From Campylobacter avium LMG 24591 (lineage in GTDB: Bacteria; Campylobacterota; Campylobacteria; Campylobacterales; Campylobacteraceae), in NCBI RefSeq assembly GCF_002238335.1, contig NZ_CP022347.1:558001-622000 (forward strand): a DNA stretch of 64,000 nucleotides. The letters run 5' to 3'. Shown piece by piece: positions 31,550 to 40,885 of this stretch (its first letter is position 1; each line of letters starts with the position of its first letter). The position numbers and the translations under genes were made by a program. The notes beneath the pieces were generated by a model. It was not told the origin of the DNA. It ran no database searches and saw only the letters and a list, made by a program, of their open reading frames with translations.

Positions 31550-32281
31550 ACTCTCCACAAGTTTATGCACTAGTAAATTCCAACCATCCACTAAAACAAA
31601 GATTAATAGTTTAAACGGCATTGATATCATAACCGGTGGCAACATCATCATACCCATAGACATAAGCACCGAAGAAATCACCATATCTATAACCAAAAAC
31701 GGCAGATATATCAAAAATCCTATCTCAAAAGCAGTTTTTAGCTCAGAGATTATAAAGGCTGGAACTATGATGGTAAGTGGAACTTCCTCCACTGTTTTAG
31801 GGTTTGGCAAATCTCTTATGCGGTAAAAAAGTGCCAAATCCTTTTCCCTTGTGTTTTTAAGCATAAAGTCTTTAAATGGACGCGAGGCTCTGTTAAAGGC
31901 CTCTTCGTATCCTATTTGCTCCGCTAAATACGGCTTAATCCCCTCATTATAAGCCTTGGTTGCCGTAGGCTCCATAATGAAAAAGGTAAGTATCAGTGCA
32001 AAGGTCACCAAGATAGTGTTTGGCGGCATGGTGGTTGTTCCAAGTGCTTGTCTTAGAAAGGAAAATACCACTAAAAGCCTTAGAAAAGATGTTGCTACAA
32101 ACACTATGCTAGGCGCTAAAGCAAGTATGGTTAATACTATCATCACATTGAGCACGGTTACTAGCTGCTGTGGGCTCTCAGGAGCGCTAAGGCTTAGATT
32201 AACAGTAGGCACCGTAACTTCAGGCGCCGCAAAAAGCATGGATGATAAGCAAAATATTAAAAGTAAAATTCTCAATTTCAT
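31538..32281 (-). CDS. fliP: Flagellar type III export protein FliP
   Basis: 247 residues. Forms with FliQ and FliR the export gate of the flagellar basal body. It has a cleavable signal peptide (ILLLIFCLSSMLFA), four membrane spans, and the signatures FLRLLVVFSFLRQALGT and VPAFIISELKTAFEIGFLIY plus MGMMMLPPVMISMPFKLLIF. It lies directly downstream of kdsB. Confidence 0.96.
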   Translation of the reverse strand: MKLRILLLIFCLSSMLFAAPEVTVPTVNLSLSAPESPQQLVTVLNVMIVLTILALAPSIVFVATSFLRLLVVFSFLRQALGTTTMPPNTILVTFALILTFFIMEPTATKAYNEGIKPYLAEQIGYEEAFNRASRPFKDFMLKNTREKDLALFYRIRDLPNPKTVEEVPLTIIVPAFIISELKTAFEIGFLIYLPFLVIDMVISSVLMSMGMMMLPPVMISMPFKLLIFVLVDGWNLLVHKLVESYLL

Positions 32282-32298
32282 TCCTAGATTATAGCAAA

Positions 32299-33021
32299 TT
32301 AAGGCTTAAAATTAAACAGCTTCATAGCCTTTTCATAGTCTTGCTTGCTGTCTATACCTATGCTCTTAGTTTGAATTTCAAGCATTTTTATCTTTTTTGA
32401 ATTTTCTAATGCACGTAATTGTTCTAGTTTTTCGGCACTTTCTAAATTTGAAGCCTTGAATTTACAAAATTCTTTCAAAGCCTTAACCGTGTAGGCATAA
32501 ATACCCAAATGAGCCTTAAAGCTTTCTTTGTATTCATCTCTTTCAAATGGTATTTTAGACCTTGAAAAATACAAGGCAAAGGAGTTTTTATCGAGCACCA
32601 CCTTTACTAAATTACTATCATCGCAGTCTTTTGAATTTGCTTTTTTGTAGCAAGACGCCATAAAAGCGTCTTTGTGTAGGCAAGTTTTTGCAAATTCTTT
32701 GAATTTTTTTATATTTTCTTTTTCTATAAAGGGCTCATCTGCTTGGACATTGATAATTATCTCATCATCGTTTAAATTTAATATCTTGCAAGCCTCATTT
32801 ATCCTATCTGTCCCGCTTTCGTGTTCTTTTGATGTAAGAACGGCTTTTATGTTGTGTTTTAAGGCTATTTGCAAAACCTCCTCATCATCCACCGCTACGC
32901 ATACTTCATCCACTTCTTGCATATTTTTTGCTGTCAATACAAACATTGGCAAAGAATTTATCTTGCATAAAATTTTCTTTTCAAAACGGCTTGATTTTAA
33001 TCTTGCGGGTATGATTATCAT
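32299..33021 (-). CDS. kdsB: 3-deoxy-manno-octulosonate cytidylyltransferase
   Basis: 240 residues. Activates Kdo to CMP-Kdo for lipid A inner core. IIIPARLKSSRFEKKILCKI is the nucleotide-binding start; INVQADEPFI is the metal-binding motif; HLGIYAYTVKALKEF the sugar-binding part. Overlaps thrC by four bases. Belongs to a set with lpxK, also lipid A. Confidence 0.95.
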   Translation of the reverse strand: MIIIPARLKSSRFEKKILCKINSLPMFVLTAKNMQEVDEVCVAVDDEEVLQIALKHNIKAVLTSKEHESGTDRINEACKILNLNDDEIIINVQADEPFIEKENIKKFKEFAKTCLHKDAFMASCYKKANSKDCDDSNLVKVVLDKNSFALYFSRSKIPFERDEYKESFKAHLGIYAYTVKALKEFCKFKASNLESAEKLEQLRALENSKKIKMLEIQTKSIGIDSKQDYEKAMKLFNFKP

Positions 33022-34421
33022 AATACAAACTCCAAAATGGCGTTTTTCACAGCGTCTTTTTGATAAATTTTAAGCTCTTTTTGCTTTTCATTAAAAAGGT
33101 CTAAAATTTCCCTTTTTATGCCTATCTCATAATACTGTGCTATGTCTATAAGTGCGTCTTGCTCATCTATAACTTCCTTATCAAACAAAGCTTCATACAT
33201 GCTTGGTGCGAATTTAGTCCACTCTGCAGTGGAGCTAATTATTTGCGTTTTATTGTTATCCACTAGTTTAAGGCAGGTTGCGGTGTGAGGGTCTATTATG
33301 CAAGTTTTCGCAAAGTCTTTTATGTAGGCTTTGCATTCTAAATCAGTGCAAAAATTAGCCTCAAAGTCCTCTTGTAAGAGCTCTAACTCATCTTTGTTTA
33401 GTTTGAAAAAGTTATTTTCTTTTAAGGAAGTAAATAATTCCTTGCACCTTTTATCTCCAAAAAGATGAAATATTAATCTTTCTATATTCGATGATATGAG
33501 AATGTCCATGGCCGGCGATATTGTTTTAACTAGCTTTTTGTTTCTTAAGTCATATTCTCCTGTGTTGAAAAATTCGCTCAAGATATTGTTTGAATTTGCT
33601 GCAATCTTGATTTTACCTATCCTAGCACCCATTTTTTTCGCATAATACGCACCCAAAGCATTGCCAAAATTTCCACTAGGAACTATAATATCAATCTCTT
33701 TATCAAAGCTTAGGCAAACATAGTAGTGATAGATGATTTGAAATAAAATTCTGGCAAAATTTACGGAATTTGCAACTGTTAGCTTAAAGCCTTGCTTTGC
33801 GATATCTTTTTTAAATTCCTCATCGTTTAATAAATTTTTTAGTATGCTTTGCGCTATGTCGAAATTACCTTCTATCGGGAAAGTTTTTAGGTTCTTGGCC
33901 TTTAAGCTATTCATTTGCATGGCTTGAATTTCGCTTGTGCCTAAGTGAGGGTAAATGCAAGCTACCTTGATATTTTCTTTATTTTCAAAGGCTTTTAGCG
34001 TTGCAGGTCCTGTATCTCCGCTTGTTGCGCATAAGATTAGGAATTTTTCTTTTTCGGCCAAAGCGCTTAAAAGAACGCCAAATGGCTGAAGTGCCATATC
34101 TTTAAAGGCTCTTGTAGGCCCGTGATAAAGTTCGTTTATGTAGAGTTTATCACTAACCTTAAAAATATTTATAGGACAGTTCTTATCATCAAAGCTATCA
34201 TAGGCATTTAAGGCCTTTATAAACAGCTCATCAAGCTTGAAATCAAAACTTTGTATAAGCTTTAACGCAAAGTCCTTGTAACTTAGGTTTTTAAACTCAT
34301 ATCCATTAAATTTTGGCAAGCTTTTTGGTGCGTACAAGGAAGAATCTTGTGTGCTAGGGTTTAGCACCGCTTCTTTAAAATCCACCTCATAGTTCACATC
34401 TCTAGTTCTTACAAGCTTCAT
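33018..34421 (-). CDS. thrC: Threonine synthase
   Basis: 467 residues from ATG at 34421. PLP enzyme that makes threonine from O-phosphohomoserine. GPTRAFKDMALQPFG holds the PLP lysine; ATSGDTGPATLKAF is the phosphate loop; VPSGNFGNALGAYYAKKMGA is typical of the long ThrC class. Overlaps lpxK by 20 bases, unrelated in pathway but fixed in Campylobacter order. Confidence 0.95.
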   Translation of the reverse strand: MKLVRTRDVNYEVDFKEAVLNPSTQDSSLYAPKSLPKFNGYEFKNLSYKDFALKLIQSFDFKLDELFIKALNAYDSFDDKNCPINIFKVSDKLYINELYHGPTRAFKDMALQPFGVLLSALAEKEKFLILCATSGDTGPATLKAFENKENIKVACIYPHLGTSEIQAMQMNSLKAKNLKTFPIEGNFDIAQSILKNLLNDEEFKKDIAKQGFKLTVANSVNFARILFQIIYHYYVCLSFDKEIDIIVPSGNFGNALGAYYAKKMGARIGKIKIAANSNNILSEFFNTGEYDLRNKKLVKTISPAMDILISSNIERLIFHLFGDKRCKELFTSLKENNFFKLNKDELELLQEDFEANFCTDLECKAYIKDFAKTCIIDPHTATCLKLVDNNKTQIISSTAEWTKFAPSMYEALFDKEVIDEQDALIDIAQYYEIGIKREILDLFNEKQKELKIYQKDAVKNAILEFVL

Positions 34422-35349
34422 CACTGTCCTTTATGTATTTTTTTATAGCGTTTTTTAGCTTATCTTTAAGTTCGATGTTAAGTTCTATAATCTGAGTTTT
34501 AAAGCCCATATCTTTCACCTTTACAAAGTCCTTAAAAGTAAGCATAAGTGTATCGCAATTATGCTTTTTAAGCAAGTTTTGCAACTCCTCTTTTTTAAAT
34601 TTATAATGGTCTTTAAAAAAATAACAAGCCCTGGCCTTTATAAAATGCTCATAAAGCCTAAATGGCTTTGCGATAGCTGTTACTAAAATGGCTTTCATAT
34701 TTTCCTTGCACATAGAATATCTTAAAAAATCCTCCTCCTCAAGTGCCACAAAATCAGCTTTTTTCTTGTAACGCAAAGGCAGTCTATACGCCCCGCTTGG
34801 CAATGTGAAGTTAAAATAAGGACGAATGGTATTTTCAAGCAAAATATCAAATTTTTTGATATGAAATTTAGAAAAAGCATCATCTAGTAAAATCACCTGT
34901 GCACCGAGTTTTTTTGCTTCTAAAATGCCTTTGCTTCTATTTTCGCTTACTATAACACAGCTTATATCCTCGCAGTAAGCGTATTCCATAGCCTCATCTC
35001 CGCTTTCATTTACAGAGCATAAAATTTCATCCTTAAATTTAACTACTTTTAAACCCTTACTTTGCCTTTTATATCCTCTTAAAACTATGTAAATTTCTTG
35101 CTTTAAGCACTCTTTTTTTAAAAATTTGGCTATGGCTTTACACATGGGAGTTTTTCCAGAACCGCCAACGGTTAAATTTCCAACGCTTATCATAGGTATT
35201 TTAAAATCTTGTTTTTTTCTAAATTTGGAGTTTAAAATAGCTAAAACAAGATACAAGGCACTAAGCGGTAAAAGCAAAAAGGCTAAGCATTTTTGTATTA
35301 AATTTGGATTGTAAAAATAAGAATCAAGCCAAGTAAATTTAGAATTCAT
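34402..35349 (-). CDS. lpxK: Tetraacyldisaccharide 4-prime-kinase
   Basis: 315 residues. Phosphorylates the lipid A disaccharide at the inner membrane. N-terminal hydrophobic hairpin (about 20-42), Walker A in SVGNLTVGGSGKTP (62-67), then ENRSKGILEAKKLGAQVILL and DDAF, the second catalytic region. Overlaps nadE by 11 bases. Confidence 0.93.
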   Translation of the reverse strand: MNSKFTWLDSYFYNPNLIQKCLAFLLLPLSALYLVLAILNSKFRKKQDFKIPMISVGNLTVGGSGKTPMCKAIAKFLKKECLKQEIYIVLRGYKRQSKGLKVVKFKDEILCSVNESGDEAMEYAYCEDISCVIVSENRSKGILEAKKLGAQVILLDDAFSKFHIKKFDILLENTIRPYFNFTLPSGAYRLPLRYKKKADFVALEEEDFLRYSMCKENMKAILVTAIAKPFRLYEHFIKARACYFFKDHYKFKKEELQNLLKKHNCDTLMLTFKDFVKVKDMGFKTQIIELNIELKDKLKNAIKKYIKDSDEACKN

Positions 35350-36085
35350 CTAATTTTGCTATCTTTGGTAATCTTTGCTTAAAGGCATTTTTGGACATTC
35401 TTGTTTGCACCATTTCTTTTAAATCCTCGCTAAATTCAGCAAGTTCATCCCCTCGCTCCATAGCCATTAAAAGCTTGTCTATTTCTTTATATGAAAAGCC
35501 AAATTCCTTTTCATCGCTTTGATTTTCATATAAATCCGCACTCGGTTCTTTTTCTATAAAGGAAGCTGGTAAATTTAAGTAAGCAGCAAAGTCAAAAATT
35601 TCACTCTTGTATAAATCCCCGATAGGATTAAAAGCATGCGCTAAATCCCCGTATATAGTGCCATAACCAAGTTTTAGTTCGCTTTTGTTGCTAGTGCCAA
35701 TCACAAGATATGATTTTAAGGCAGAATAATCATAAAGCAAGGCCATCCTAAGCCTAGCGGCTAGATTGCCTTTTCTTATTTTGTCTAAATTTTTAGAAAG
35801 CAAGTAAAGCTCATCTAAGCTTTTGCTGATGTTAAGTATCTCATACTGTATATTTAAGTCCTTGCAGAGCTTAAGTGCGTCCTCTAAATTTGTTTGATTA
35901 GATGAATTTGTTGGCATTAAAAGCGCAAAGACATTATCATTTAGTGCTTTTTTTGCTAGCACAGCCACAAGAGCTGAATCTATCCCTCCGCTAATTCCTA
36001 AAACTACGCCTTTTGCACCTGCTTTTTCGCACTCATTTTTTATAAAATCGCACAAAAATAATTCTATTTTTTTATAATCTCTCAT
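35339..36085 (-). CDS. nadE: NAD synthetase, ammonia-dependent
   Basis: 248 residues. Turns deamido-NAD to NAD. PP-loop motif GISGGIDSALVAV (about 30-42); GTSNKSELKLGYGTIYGD is the substrate site. No glutaminase domain, so ammonia is used directly. First gene of nadE-lpxK-thrC-kdsB. Confidence 0.95.
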   Translation of the reverse strand: MRDYKKIELFLCDFIKNECEKAGAKGVVLGISGGIDSALVAVLAKKALNDNVFALLMPTNSSNQTNLEDALKLCKDLNIQYEILNISKSLDELYLLSKNLDKIRKGNLAARLRMALLYDYSALKSYLVIGTSNKSELKLGYGTIYGDLAHAFNPIGDLYKSEIFDFAAYLNLPASFIEKEPSADLYENQSDEKEFGFSYKEIDKLLMAMERGDELAEFSEDLKEMVQTRMSKNAFKQRLPKIAKLDEF

Positions 36086-36142
36086 TTTTTAAGCTTTGAT
36101 ATAATTATTCTTTGAAGTATTGTATTATTTAAGGATAAACGG

Positions 36143-36745
36143 ATGGATATAAAAAGAAAAGCTTGCGGGGCTTATGAAACAAACTGCTACATTTTAAGCA
36201 TAGATGATAAAGATTTCGTTATAGACCCCGGAGAAAAAGCCCTTGACTTTGTAAAAAGCGAGTGTAAAAATTTAAGGGCGATTTTAAACACTCACGGGCA
36301 TTTTGACCATGTTTGGGATAATGCTTTGGTTAAAGAGCAATTTAGCGTGCCAATTTACATACACGAAAAAGATGCTTTTATGTTAAAAGACCCGTTTAAC
36401 ACCGGGCATAAACACAGCGAGGCTGATTTTTTAGTAAAAGATGAAAATGAAATTTACATAGATGGCGTAGGCTTTCGCTTTTTATTCTTTCCCGGGCACA
36501 CGCCTGGTTGCTGCATGATAGAGCTTGTCGGTGAAAATTTGGTATTTAGCGGGGATTTTTTATTTAGAGGAAGTATAGGAAGGTATGATTTTCCTTTTTC
36601 TAATCAAGAGAATATGAAAGATAGCTTAGAACGCATTTTAAGTTATGATAGGGATTTTAAGCTTTTGCCGGGACACGGACACGAAAGCACTTTAGCTGAT
36701 GAAAAGCAAACAATTAGGTATTTTTTAAGGAGTTTTAATGCTTGA
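36143..36745 (+). CDS. Metallo-beta-lactamase fold hydrolase (glyoxalase II-like)
   Basis: 200 residues. NTHGHFDHVWDN is the HxHxDH zinc motif; GHTPGC, SGDFLFRGSIGRYD and LLPGHGHES supply the other ligands. Closest in pattern to hydroxyacylglutathione hydrolase-like thioesterases; substrate not known. Divergent from nadE; ends eight bases into the next gene. Confidence 0.9.
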   Translation: MDIKRKACGAYETNCYILSIDDKDFVIDPGEKALDFVKSECKNLRAILNTHGHFDHVWDNALVKEQFSVPIYIHEKDAFMLKDPFNTGHKHSEADFLVKDENEIYIDGVGFRFLFFPGHTPGCCMIELVGENLVFSGDFLFRGSIGRYDFPFSNQENMKDSLERILSYDRDFKLLPGHGHESTLADEKQTIRYFLRSFNA

Positions 36746-37061
36746 TAGTTTTTATGTTTTTATAAATTATTTTTTGCTTTTTCTTTGTTTAGTTTCAATC
36801 CTTGGCTTAAATTTTGTAAAAAAACACAAAGATGCAGAGCAGGGCAAGAGTGTGAGATTTAAAAAACTTTATAAGCACTGCCCTTGTAGAAAGGCTGTAG
36901 ATAGTGGCTTTTTAAGCGTTGTTTGCACTTATAGCGGGGTTGGTGCTTTTATGCTCAGCGTTTTAAATATGGGTTTCATAGCAAATTACGAAAAAAACAT
37001 AATCATAATGTTTTTCTTAAGTCTTTTTACAGTGGCCTTTGCCTTTATACTTAAAAAGTAA
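36738..37061 (+). CDS. Small membrane protein, unknown
   Basis: 107 residues with three hydrophobic segments (about 5-25, 58-80, 86-104) and a basic loop containing CPCRKA. No family recognised. Overlaps the hydrolase gene, and the pair is kept in C. jejuni. Confidence 0.7.
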   Translation: MLDSFYVFINYFLLFLCLVSILGLNFVKKHKDAEQGKSVRFKKLYKHCPCRKAVDSGFLSVVCTYSGVGAFMLSVLNMGFIANYEKNIIIMFFLSLFTVAFAFILKK

Positions 37062-37153
37062 ATATTAAATTTATATTTAGAAAAAATATACTTTGGCACT
37101 TTTTTTGCTTATTTTATGTTAGAATTTATTATCACAATAGAAGGAAGGTAAAG

Positions 37154-37573
37154 ATGAAGTTGAATGTAAAGTGTCCGATTTTGGGATTTGAAGATACGAA
37201 AACTGTTGAGTTTTCTAACATCGATGATATATTTTCAAAGGTTCAAAGCTTAGATGGTAATGAATTTACCTTTATACTAATCGATTCTCAGTTGATTAGG
37301 CCGGGTTATGATTTTGACATACCTCTTTATTATCAAGAGCTGCTTAACTTAAATAAAGACTCAAAAAGACAAGCCTTTATTATAGTTGCTTTGCACGAGC
37401 AAGATATCAACGACTCAAGGCTAAATTTCTTAGCTCCTGTTTTAGTAAATTGGGATACAAATTCTATGGTTCAAATCATATTGGACCCTAATTCTTACCC
37501 AGATTATTTTCAGGCTGAAAAAATTTCAAATTATATGAAAAAAGACAAAGATGAGAGCAAAGAACAAAAGTGA
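37154..37573 (+). CDS. fliW: Flagellar assembly factor FliW
   Basis: 139 residues. Binds flagellin and the RNA regulator CsrA, so that flagellin translation follows secretion. The start MKLNVKCPILGFEDTKTVEF, with FTFILIDSQLIRPGYDFDIP and the strand LNFLAPVLVNWDTNSMVQII, is characteristic. Own promoter region upstream; overlaps proC by 23 bases. Same order (fliW-proC-ctsT) in C. jejuni. Confidence 0.93.
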   Translation: MKLNVKCPILGFEDTKTVEFSNIDDIFSKVQSLDGNEFTFILIDSQLIRPGYDFDIPLYYQELLNLNKDSKRQAFIIVALHEQDINDSRLNFLAPVLVNWDTNSMVQIILDPNSYPDYFQAEKISNYMKKDKDESKEQK

Positions 37574-38303
37574 AATTTACATCTTAGGAAACGGTGCTAT
37601 GGCTAAGGCTTTAGCTTTAGCACTTAAAGATGATTATGAACTTTATGTAGTCGCAAGAAACACTAGTAATCTTTCTTTTTTCAAGCAAAATAATATCAAG
37701 ACCATGTTTTATGATGAGTTTGATATGAGTGGCAAGACTGTGATTTTAGCTTTCAAGCCTTATGTTTTAAAGCTTATGAAAGATAGCTTACAAGCTAGGG
37801 CTAGGATTGTGATTTCAGTTTTAGCCGGTATAAGCTTAGATGAACTTAGTGTTTTAAACGCTGATAATATAGTAAGAATTATGCCAAATATAGCCGCTAA
37901 ATACAAAGCTTCAACAACCACATTTATAAGACAAAATGAGCTTTATAAGGATGAAATTTTAGAGCTTATACAAAGTTTTGGCGATGCTTTTGAGCTTGAA
38001 AAAGAAGAGCTGTTTGACGCTGCGATGGTGATTAGCGGTTGTGCACCGGCCTTTTTGTCAATAATAGCTGAAAGTATGGCAAATGCTGCTTTGTGCGAGG
38101 GTCTTACAAATAAACTTAGTTACGACCTGGTTAAATCTCTTTTTAAAGGCTATCATAATCTCTTAAGCAATGAACATCCAGCCTTGATAAAAGAGCAAAT
38201 TTGCTCACCTGCTGGAGTTACCATAAAAGGCGTTAAGGCTTTGGAGGAAGAGGGCGTAAGGGCTGCGTTTTTTAAGGCTTTTGCTGCGTCTTTGGGAAAA
38301 TGA
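37551..38303 (+). CDS. proC: Pyrroline-5-carboxylate reductase
   Basis: 250 residues. Last step of proline synthesis, NAD(P)H-dependent. IYILGNGAMAKALALAL is the dinucleotide-binding start (GxGxMA), IVRIMPNIAAKYKASTT and SGCAPAFLSIIAESMANAAL are ProC signatures. Short form without extra C-terminus. Confidence 0.93.
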   Translation: MRAKNKSEIYILGNGAMAKALALALKDDYELYVVARNTSNLSFFKQNNIKTMFYDEFDMSGKTVILAFKPYVLKLMKDSLQARARIVISVLAGISLDELSVLNADNIVRIMPNIAAKYKASTTTFIRQNELYKDEILELIQSFGDAFELEKEELFDAAMVISGCAPAFLSIIAESMANAALCEGLTNKLSYDLVKSLFKGYHNLLSNEHPALIKEQICSPAGVTIKGVKALEEEGVRAAFFKAFAASLGK

Positions 38304-38617
38304 GAGCGTTTTCCCTTTTAGAAACGCTTTTTAGCATACTTATCTTATCTATCTTGTTTTTATTCCTCTATAATTCTTACTTGGTTTTTGCTAAAAATAC
38401 TTCCATTGTGTCCTTAAATCAAGAGCTTTTTAATCTAGAAAAAGAACTTTTAAAGCAAAATTACACCCACAGTGTCAATATAATACTAAATGACAAAACC
38501 TTGCACGACTTACATCTTAAGGAAAGTAGCGTAAAAAGCGAGCATTTTATCTTAAAGAGCTTAAAAGCCTTTGCCGATGATTATAAACAAGAATTTAAAG
38601 ATGAAAAAAGCTTTTAG
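38300..38617 (+). CDS. ctsT: Pseudopilin-like transformation protein
   Basis: 105 residues with a prepilin start (MRAFSLLETLFSILILSILF): short leader, Phe-Ser, Glu at +5. Gene order after proC matches ctsT of C. jejuni, required for natural transformation. ATGA overlap with proC. Confidence 0.8.
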   Translation: MRAFSLLETLFSILILSILFLFLYNSYLVFAKNTSIVSLNQELFNLEKELLKQNYTHSVNIILNDKTLHDLHLKESSVKSEHFILKSLKAFADDYKQEFKDEKSF

Positions 38618-39305
38618 CTTGTTGGAGGCCATTTTAAGCTTGGCTTTATTTTCGCTTTTGCTTATTTTGTTTTCAAAGCCTCTTATGAGTATTAGTGATT
38701 TTTATTCTAAACATAAAATTTTAACGCACAAGCAAGTGAATGCAAATTTAGCCCTTTTGTTTATAGATAAAATTTTGCAAGACTGCATAGAGCTTTCCTT
38801 GTCAAATTCTGGTTTTTCATGCTTAAAGAGGGATTTTGATAATGTTTTGTTGCAAAGAAATTCACAGTTTTTTATAGGCTACTCTGGCTTGCTTTTGCAG
38901 GATGCAAATTTAAGTTTTTATTCTCCTAAAAGCTTGTTGCTTGATAAAAATAGCAATCCTTCGGTGCTTCTTAATCAACAAACCTTGCATAATTTTAAAA
39001 AAGATAATTTGCTTTTTTACTCTCTTAAAGATAAGAGCTTGTACGAGGCTAAAATTTTAGATAAAGAGCGGATTTTATTTTTAAAAGATAGCTTTGAGGG
39101 CTTTTATGTCTTGCTTGATGCAAAGCTTACTTTTAGACTTAGTGGCAAAGAGCTTATCTATGAGTATGAAGCTGATAATAAGCTTTTTAGCTCTATCTTG
39201 CTTGATGAGGTCGAAAGCTTTGAGCTAAGAAAAGAAAATGCTATGTATGAGCTTAAAATTTGTGCTAAGGATTTTTGTATTAGTAAGTGGAGTTTAAGTG
39301 CGTAG
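38601..39305 (+). CDS. Second pseudopilin-like protein
   Basis: 234 residues from ATG at 38601, chosen because MKKAFSLLEAILSLALFSLL is a complete prepilin leader; the longer frame adds ten residues read from ctsT. The rest is a periplasmic domain with two or three cysteines. Likely a minor pseudopilin acting with CtsT in DNA uptake. Confidence 0.75.
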   Translation: MKKAFSLLEAILSLALFSLLLILFSKPLMSISDFYSKHKILTHKQVNANLALLFIDKILQDCIELSLSNSGFSCLKRDFDNVLLQRNSQFFIGYSGLLLQDANLSFYSPKSLLLDKNSNPSVLLNQQTLHNFKKDNLLFYSLKDKSLYEAKILDKERILFLKDSFEGFYVLLDAKLTFRLSGKELIYEYEADNKLFSSILLDEVESFELRKENAMYELKICAKDFCISKWSLSA

Positions 39306-39741
39306 AGCGTATATCTTGCTACTTAGTTTGATTTTACTTATCTTTGTAAGCTTTGTTGTTGTTTTTAATATAGACAAGTCAAGCTACTTGCCAAAATACC
39401 TTAAAAACACCTTTTTATACATACAAGCACAGTACTTAGCCAAAGACAGCGTAGAGCTTGCTAAGTATTTTTTATACGAGGCTAAGAGAATGAATTTAGA
39501 ATGTCTTGATATGGTAGAGCTTAATTATCCAGGCAAGGATGATGTTATTTTGCTTCAGTATTTTTACCCCTTAAGAGAGTGCAAAAATAATAAATTTACA
39601 TACACAAATCAAGACGCAAATTTAAGCAAAGACAATATCATCATAGTAAATATATCAGTTCTTTTAAAGCCCATTTCAGGCGTAAATGAGGAAGTTTTCG
39701 TAAATAAAAAGGCCTTTTTGTATCCAAACAAGGACTTTTAA
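39298..39741 (+). CDS. Membrane-anchored periplasmic protein of the cts cluster
   Basis: 147 residues from GTG at 39298. One N-terminal anchor (AYILLLSLILLIFVSFVVVF), then a periplasmic part with cysteines; no Glu at +5, so it is PilX/GspK-like in position only. Last gene of fliW-proC-ctsT unit. Confidence 0.65.
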   Translation: MRRAYILLLSLILLIFVSFVVVFNIDKSSYLPKYLKNTFLYIQAQYLAKDSVELAKYFLYEAKRMNLECLDMVELNYPGKDDVILLQYFYPLRECKNNKFTYTNQDANLSKDNIIIVNISVLLKPISGVNEEVFVNKKAFLYPNKDF

Positions 39742-39752
39742 TTAATTAAACC

Positions 39753-39769
39753 CTAGCCAAAAAGGCTAG
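39753..39769. terminator. Two-way terminator between convergent genes
   Basis: CTAGCC, loop of five A, GGCTAG, followed by AATTTAT on the plus strand and preceded by TTTAATTAAT. Confidence 0.55.
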
Positions 39770-39772
39770 AAT

Positions 39773-40207
39773 TTATACAAAAAAGGCCATCTTTGCTAGG
39801 ATGACTATTAAAAGGCTTAAAAATAAGATTATATGATGAGTTATTCTTATAGGATTTTCTCTTTTTAGTATGAGCCTAAACACAAGAGCATTTAGAACTA
39901 AAAAGACTATAAGTAGAGCTAAAAGTATCTTTATCATCAAAAGCTTTTGTAAAGGTGTGTTAAAAAAGCCAAGCTCTGAATTTAAATAAGTACTCATCAT
40001 AGCTCCCCCGCTTAAAACCAAAAGTAAAAGGCATAGAGGCACTATCTTAATAGCTCTTTTCATCATAGGAGCAAAAAGTTCATCTGCCTTTTCTCCTAAG
40101 GATCTTTTAAGCACAGAAAGCAAAAAGACATCAGTAAATACAAAGCCTATAAATACTATGGCACAAAGCAGATGAAGCGTTAAAAAGTAAGGGTACATAA
40201 CTTGCAT
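39773..40207 (-). CDS. Four-span membrane protein
   Basis: 144 residues, four hydrophobic segments, with His in LTLHLLCAIVFIG (span 1) and IRITHHIILFLSLL (span 4), an arrangement reminiscent of CopD-like or heme-binding membrane proteins. Downstream of the small flavoprotein gene by a few bases, so they may work together in redox. Not assigned. Confidence 0.6.
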   Translation of the reverse strand: MQVMYPYFLTLHLLCAIVFIGFVFTDVFLLSVLKRSLGEKADELFAPMMKRAIKIVPLCLLLLVLSGGAMMSTYLNSELGFFNTPLQKLLMIKILLALLIVFLVLNALVFRLILKRENPIRITHHIILFLSLLIVILAKMAFFV

Positions 40208-40211
40208 TAAC

Positions 40212-40805
40212 TTACCTTGAAGTAGGAGTGTCGTGAACTATGCTTACAGCACCGTTTATATCGCTAAGTATGGCACAAGCTGCTTCAACGCCACTTCCCA
40301 TAGCACAAGCTATCATAGTAGTTACTCCAGAAGCAAGTCCAGCTACATAAATTCCATCTTTTACCATTTGTCTGCCGCTGTGCTTTAGGCAAATTTTATT
40401 TGGCTTATTCATAAGCTTATGGTCTGTTACTATGTCGCCAAGCCCTTTTATATCAAATCTTGAAGCACCGGTTGCTAGTATTATGTAATCTGATTTAAAT
40501 TCCTTATCCTTTGTCTTGCTTATGAAAGCTCCTTTTTCTCCGCTTATCTCAAGCACAGTATCATCTACATAATTTACTGTTAAAAATTCAGCGATTTGCT
40601 CTCTTGTTTTTTCTAAAATTTCTTTTCCTTGTATGGCTTTTGGAAATAAAGGCACATTATAAACTGCAACAGCACTTATATCAGCTTTATTATCATCAAC
40701 TATAGTTATGTCAAAGTCAAGATCTTTATTTTTAGCAGAGCCAAAAAAAAGTGCAGCACTAAGACCTGATATGCTTCCGCCAACTATGAGTATTGATTTT
40801 TTCAT
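40212..40805 (-). CDS. Small FAD/NAD-dependent oxidoreductase-like protein
   Basis: 197 residues. SILIVGGSISGLSAALFFGS is a FAD-binding GxGxxG-type start and DGIYVAGLAS the second FAD motif, as in thioredoxin reductases, but the NADPH domain and the CxxC disulfide are absent. Such minimal proteins occur in Campylobacter; activity unknown. It precedes the four-span membrane protein. Confidence 0.75.
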   Translation of the reverse strand: MKKSILIVGGSISGLSAALFFGSAKNKDLDFDITIVDDNKADISAVAVYNVPLFPKAIQGKEILEKTREQIAEFLTVNYVDDTVLEISGEKGAFISKTKDKEFKSDYIILATGASRFDIKGLGDIVTDHKLMNKPNKICLKHSGRQMVKDGIYVAGLASGVTTMIACAMGSGVEAACAILSDINGAVSIVHDTPTSR

Positions 40806-40885
40806 CGTATCTACCTTTCGTGTTAAAATTTCTTTAAATTTAAGCCTTTTCTTGCAAATGTAAGGTAAATACGATAAATTTAGTT

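Noticed and set aside
38571-38600. Ten-residue N-terminal extension of the second pseudopilin
   Set aside because: It would spoil the prepilin leader, which starts properly at 38601.
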